Origin: JBMNQI01 sp050944055
GTDB lineage: Bacteria; Bacillota; Clostridia; Oscillospirales; Oscillospiraceae
NCBI GenBank assembly: GCA_050944055.1
Contig: JBMNQI010000054.1
Span: 1-15,114, forward strand
DNA length: 15,114 nucleotides
Direction: 5' to 3'
The translations under genes and the position numbers were made by a program. The notes under the pieces are model-generated. The model worked only from the letters and a program-made list of their open reading frames with translations. It was not told the origin of the DNA and made no database searches. Positions within the stretch are counted from its first letter, which is position 1, and the number at the start of each line of letters is the position of its first letter. Below, one piece after another: positions 11,835 to 15,114 of this stretch.

Positions 11835-14597
11835 ATGCCTCAGGATTACAACAATACGATTAATTTACCGAAAACAGAATTTCCCATGCGCGCGTCTCTG
11901 CCCAAGCGCGAGCCCGAGATGCTGGCGGCTTGGCAGGAACGGGGCATATATGGCAAACTGATAGCAAAAAACGAGGGAAAACCCCGCTTTATTCTGCACG
12001 ACGGCCCTCCGTTCAGCAACGGCTATATTCACATGGGCACGGCGATGAACAAATGCCTGAAGGATTTTATATGCCGCTATAAAAACATGTCCGGGTATCA
12101 GGCGCCGTATGTTCCCGGCTGGGACAACCACGGGATGCCCATAGAGTCTGCGATAATCAAGCAGCGCAAGCTTGACCGCAAAAAGATGTCGGTTACCGAA
12201 TTCCGCGACGCGTGCCGTGATTTCGCGTGGAAATTCGTCAATATACAGCGGGACCAGTTTATACGCCTTGGCGTGCTCGGCGACTGGGAAAACCCCTATC
12301 TTACGATGGATCCCGCCTTCGAGGCCGAGGAAGTAAGAGTCTTCGGAGCCATGTATAAAAAGGGCTTCATATATAAAGGGAAAAAGCCCGTATACTGGTG
12401 CCCGCAGGACGAGACGGCCCTGGCCGAGGCCGAGATTGAATACGCCGACGACAAGTGCGAGTCCATATACGTCAAATTCGCGCTGAAAGACGACAAAGGC
12501 CTTTTCGGCGGCGAAATAAACGACACATACGTTGTTATCTGGACGACAACGACCTGGACTCTGCCCGGCAACCTCGCCATTTCCGTCGGCCCCGACTTTG
12601 ATTACGTTCTTATCGAGGCAAAAGGCGAGCGCTATATAGTGGCCAAGGAGCTTGCCTCCCCCGTTATGAAGGCCGCCGGCATCGGCGATTACAGGATAAT
12701 AAAGGAGTTTAAAGGCCGCGAGCTTGAATTCTGCGTCGCTAGGCATCCTTTCTTCGAACGCGACTCCCTGATTATTCTCGGAGACCATGTGACGCTTGAC
12801 GCTGGTACGGGCTGCGTCCACACCGCTCCCGGCCACGGCATGGAGGACTTTGTCGTCTGCAAGCTCTACGACGATACGAAGGGCACAAATATAGGCGTCG
12901 TCGTTCCCGTTGACGACCGCGGCATAATGACCGAGGAGGCCGGCCCTGTCTGCGCCGGCATGCACTATTCAAAGGCGAACGAGGCCATACTCGAGGAGCT
13001 GCGACGCTCCGGCGCCCTCCTCGCGTCCGAGACTATTGTCCACCAGTACCCCCACTGCTGGCGCTGCAAAAAGCCGATAGTGTACCGGGCCACCGACCAG
13101 TGGTTCTGCTCCGTCGACGCTATTAAGGAAAGCGCCGTCAGGTCCTGCGCGGATGTGCGCTGGATACCGGATTGGGGCCGCGAGCGCATGGAGGCGATGA
13201 TACGCGAGCGCGCCGACTGGTGCATCTCCCGCCAGCGCCACTGGGGTCTGCCCATACCCGTTTTTTACTGCTCGGAGTGCGGGAAGCCCGTATGCACAGA
13301 CGAGACCATAGAGGCCGTGGCAAACTTATTCAGCAAAAGAGGCTCAAACGCCTGGTTTGACACCGAGGCTAAGGACATTCTCCCGCCCGGCTTTAAATGC
13401 CCGCACTGCTCTTCCGATAAGGGCTTTATTAAAGACACAAACACGCTCGACGGCTGGTTCGACTCCGGATCGACGCATATTGCGGCCCTGGAGCGAAGGA
13501 ATCCCGGCGACTGGCCGGCCGACATGTATCTTGAAGGCGCCGACCAGTACCGCGGCTGGTTCCAGAGCTCCCTGCTCACTTCGATAGCCACGCGCGGCAA
13601 ACCGCCTTTCGGCATTGTGCTCACGCACGGCTGGACGGTCGACGGCGAGGGCAAGGCCATGCATAAGAGCCTGGGCAACAGCATTCTGCCCGACCAGCTG
13701 ATACCAAAATACGGAGCCGATATACTCCGGCTCTGGGCGGCGTCCTCCGACTACCGCAACGATGTCCGCTGCTCGGACAATATATTCAGGCAGCTTTCCG
13801 ACATGTATCTGAAGATACGCAATACGGCCCGTTACATGCTCGGGAACCTCAGCGATTTTAACCCGGACGACCCGGTGCCGTATGAGGAGATGCTTGAGCT
13901 GGATAAATGGGCCCTCGACCGTTTCACGCGTCTTGCCGGCCGCGTTAAAGCCTCATATGAGGAATACGAGTTCCACCCCATCAGCCACGCCATCCACAAC
14001 TTCTGCGTAGTGGACATGTCAAACTTCTATCTTGACGTAATCAAGGACCGCCTATACTGCGACGCGGGCGAAGGCCTCAGCCGCCGCAGCGCCCAGACGG
14101 CCATGTATATCATACTAGACGGCATGGTCCGCATGCTCGCCCCGATCCTCGCCTTTACTTCGGAGGAGGTCTGGGCCGCCATGCCCCACGCGAAGGACGC
14201 GGACCCGGAAAGCGTCCTGTTTAACGAGATACCCGGGCAGGATTCTGGGTTCTGCCTGTCAGCCGAGGCGCTTGCCCGATGGGATAAGCTTATTGATCTG
14301 CGTGACGAAGTAAACAAGGCGCTTGAGGACGCCCGCAACGAAAAGAAGATAGGCAAGCCGCTCGAGGCCGTAGTGACGCTAAGCCTCCCGGACGACCCGG
14401 GCGCGGATGAAAAGACCCTGGCAGAAATCTTCATCGTCTCCAAGGTTATTCTGGAAAAGGGCGAAAAAAAGATAAACGTCGCCCGGGCGACGGCTCCAAA
14501 GTGCCCCCGCTGCTGGGTCCACACCGAAGAACCCGACGAAAACGGCCTCTGCCCACGCTGCTCCGAAGTCGTTTCAAGCATTATCCCCGCTGATTAA
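11835..14597 (+). CDS. ileS: isoleucyl-tRNA synthetase
   Basis: A 920-residue class I synthetase, normal length for the bacterial type, charging tRNA-Ile in the cytoplasm. The ATP-binding motif appears as HMGT (66-69) within GPPFSNGYIHMGTAMNK, and the second signature as AMHKS (608-612) in DGEGKAMHKSLGN. The editing domain is complete (WTTTTWTLPGN, then HTAPGHGMEDF), so mischarged Val-tRNA should be cleared. Four cysteines (C890, C893, C906, C909) form the C-terminal zinc site. Cysteine pairs in the middle (CWRCKKP, CSECGK, CPHCSS) suggest an additional zinc-binding insert. The start ATG 11835 follows TTAGGAG by ten bases. No T-box fits in the 66 bp before the gene. Confidence 0.98.
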   Translation: MPQDYNNTINLPKTEFPMRASLPKREPEMLAAWQERGIYGKLIAKNEGKPRFILHDGPPFSNGYIHMGTAMNKCLKDFICRYKNMSGYQAPYVPGWDNHGMPIESAIIKQRKLDRKKMSVTEFRDACRDFAWKFVNIQRDQFIRLGVLGDWENPYLTMDPAFEAEEVRVFGAMYKKGFIYKGKKPVYWCPQDETALAEAEIEYADDKCESIYVKFALKDDKGLFGGEINDTYVVIWTTTTWTLPGNLAISVGPDFDYVLIEAKGERYIVAKELASPVMKAAGIGDYRIIKEFKGRELEFCVARHPFFERDSLIILGDHVTLDAGTGCVHTAPGHGMEDFVVCKLYDDTKGTNIGVVVPVDDRGIMTEEAGPVCAGMHYSKANEAILEELRRSGALLASETIVHQYPHCWRCKKPIVYRATDQWFCSVDAIKESAVRSCADVRWIPDWGRERMEAMIRERADWCISRQRHWGLPIPVFYCSECGKPVCTDETIEAVANLFSKRGSNAWFDTEAKDILPPGFKCPHCSSDKGFIKDTNTLDGWFDSGSTHIAALERRNPGDWPADMYLEGADQYRGWFQSSLLTSIATRGKPPFGIVLTHGWTVDGEGKAMHKSLGNSILPDQLIPKYGADILRLWAASSDYRNDVRCSDNIFRQLSDMYLKIRNTARYMLGNLSDFNPDDPVPYEEMLELDKWALDRFTRLAGRVKASYEEYEFHPISHAIHNFCVVDMSNFYLDVIKDRLYCDAGEGLSRRSAQTAMYIILDGMVRMLAPILAFTSEEVWAAMPHAKDADPESVLFNEIPGQDSGFCLSAEALARWDKLIDLRDEVNKALEDARNEKKIGKPLEAVVTLSLPDDPGADEKTLAEIFIVSKVILEKGEKKINVARATAPKCPRCWVHTEEPDENGLCPRCSEVVSSIIPAD

Positions 14598-14614
14598 TTT
14601 GAGGAGGTAATAAT

Positions 14615-14830
14615 ATGGTAACGGTCAAGAAATTCAACTCCATTAAAGAGGTGCAGCAGCTCCAGAAACTCGCCTGCCAGTTCCCCGACCCCATTTTTAT
14701 ACACTCAATGGACAACAGCATAATGGTCGACGCAAAGAGCTTTATTAACCTGTATACGCTCGATTTTTCGCAGAACGTCCAGATCGTATCCGAAAACGAA
14801 AAATTCCACGAGCTGCTGAAGAAGCTCTGA
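14615..14830 (+). CDS. HPr-like protein lacking the active-site histidine
   Basis: A 71-residue protein whose length and pattern fit the fold of HPr, the phosphocarrier of the sugar phosphotransferase system. The segment VDAKSFINLYTLDFSQNVQIVSE (39-61; given here only as a position) aligns with the region of HPr around the regulatory serine, and S42 would match Ser46. The N-terminal half has no HARPA-like motif, so the phosphorylatable His15 is missing and normal phosphotransfer is not expected. ATG 14615 has a very strong GAGGAGG eight bases before it. It is 17 bp after ileS, and its stop shares one base with the lspA start, so the three genes form an operon. Its role is unknown. Confidence 0.75.
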   Translation: MVTVKKFNSIKEVQQLQKLACQFPDPIFIHSMDNSIMVDAKSFINLYTLDFSQNVQIVSENEKFHELLKKL

Positions 14831-15114
14831 TGAAGCGCCGCTGGACGGTTTTTATAAGCTCGGCTTTCGTCATTGCGGCAGATCAGCTGGTCAAAAACCT
14901 GGTGCGCTCGTCCATGGACGTTTACGAGACGCGCGATTTCATACCCGGCTTTGTCTCTCTTTTCCATACGCAGAATACCGGCGCGTCCTTCTCGATACTC
15001 AGGGAGCATACCTGGCTTCTCGCCCTCATATCCGCTGTGGCCTGCGCCGTAATAATGTGGCTGCTCATTTCGCCCGGGATTATTAAGCATAGCCTTGGGC
15101 GCTGGTCGCTGGCC
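14830..15114 (+). CDS. lspA: lipoprotein signal peptidase (start of gene; cut by window end)
   Basis: The first 95 codons of an integral membrane aspartyl protease that removes signal peptides from prolipoproteins. Visible: the first membrane segment with the conserved ADQLVK (D18, K22), the FHTQNTGASFS motif (N49, G51) and a second membrane segment (about 60-80). The two catalytic aspartates lie further on, outside the window. The ATG at 14830 overlaps the stop of the HPr-like gene by one base (TGATG), so translation is probably coupled. The lspA-after-ileS order is common in bacteria. Lipoproteins in this window (1082-1897 and 3298-4410) would be its substrates. Confidence 0.95.
   Translation, partial: MKRRWTVFISSAFVIAADQLVKNLVRSSMDVYETRDFIPGFVSLFHTQNTGASFSILREHTWLLALISAVACAVIMWLLISPGIIKHSLGRWSLA

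Noticed and set aside
11865..12965. Long open frame of 366 codons on the minus strand
   Set aside because: It lies entirely antisense to ileS, has no ribosome binding site or family resemblance, and arises from the codon bias of the real gene. The same applies to 5601-6272 (antisense to pnp) and 7324-7974 (antisense to miaA).

Overview
The window looks like a piece of a high-GC clostridial chromosome (Clostridia, probably Oscillospirales or a relative; inferred from gene content and family resemblance, not from a marker tree). The evidence is the rpsO-pnp pair, the Gram-positive division cluster yggS/ylmE-sepF-divIVA-ileS-lspA, a one-membrane lipoprotein-rich envelope, strong Shine-Dalgarno sites and consensus sigma-A promoters. 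The core genes use the isoleucine codon ATA heavily (9 of 16 Ile in yggS), which is unusual at this GC content.

Left part, about 1-2440: accessory DNA, visibly AT-richer than the rest. It has an oriT-like patch of inverted and direct repeats at the left edge (7-184). Four minus-strand genes run towards that edge from one near-consensus promoter (1935-1964): a PASTA-like lipoprotein, a zinc-ribbon protein with a glycine-rich middle, a small helical protein of unknown role, and a short MobC-like relaxosome protein. This reads as one side of a mobilizable or integrative element whose relaxase lies outside the window. Positions 1913-2437 have no convincing gene, but contain a strong minus-strand terminator with a UUCG loop and further hairpins.

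Middle, 2440-4445: two exported proteins in convergent orientation, a secreted M23 peptidase and a trigger-factor-like FKBP lipoprotein, separated by back-to-back terminator hairpins.

Right part, 4560-15114: rightward housekeeping genes. rpsO follows its own promoter and a leader that can fold over its ribosome binding site. Next come pnp, miaA (tRNA i6A37 synthesis), a HlyD-like membrane-anchored adaptor, yggS, sepF, divIVA, ileS, an HPr-like protein without the active-site histidine, and the first 95 codons of lspA. The order matches the classical division cluster of Firmicutes, but ylmG and ylmH, which usually sit between sepF and divIVA, are absent; a GC-rich hairpin region fills the gap. 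Translation/RNA turnover (rpsO, pnp, miaA, ileS), septum assembly and pole marking (sepF, divIVA) and lipoprotein processing (lspA) are thus grouped.

The most interesting signals are the foldable rpsO leader with a possible pseudoknot, the minus-strand structured RNA at 2261-2381, the uncharacterised accessory operon beside the oriT-like region, the HlyD-like protein embedded in the division cluster, and the histidine-less HPr-like protein between ileS and lspA.
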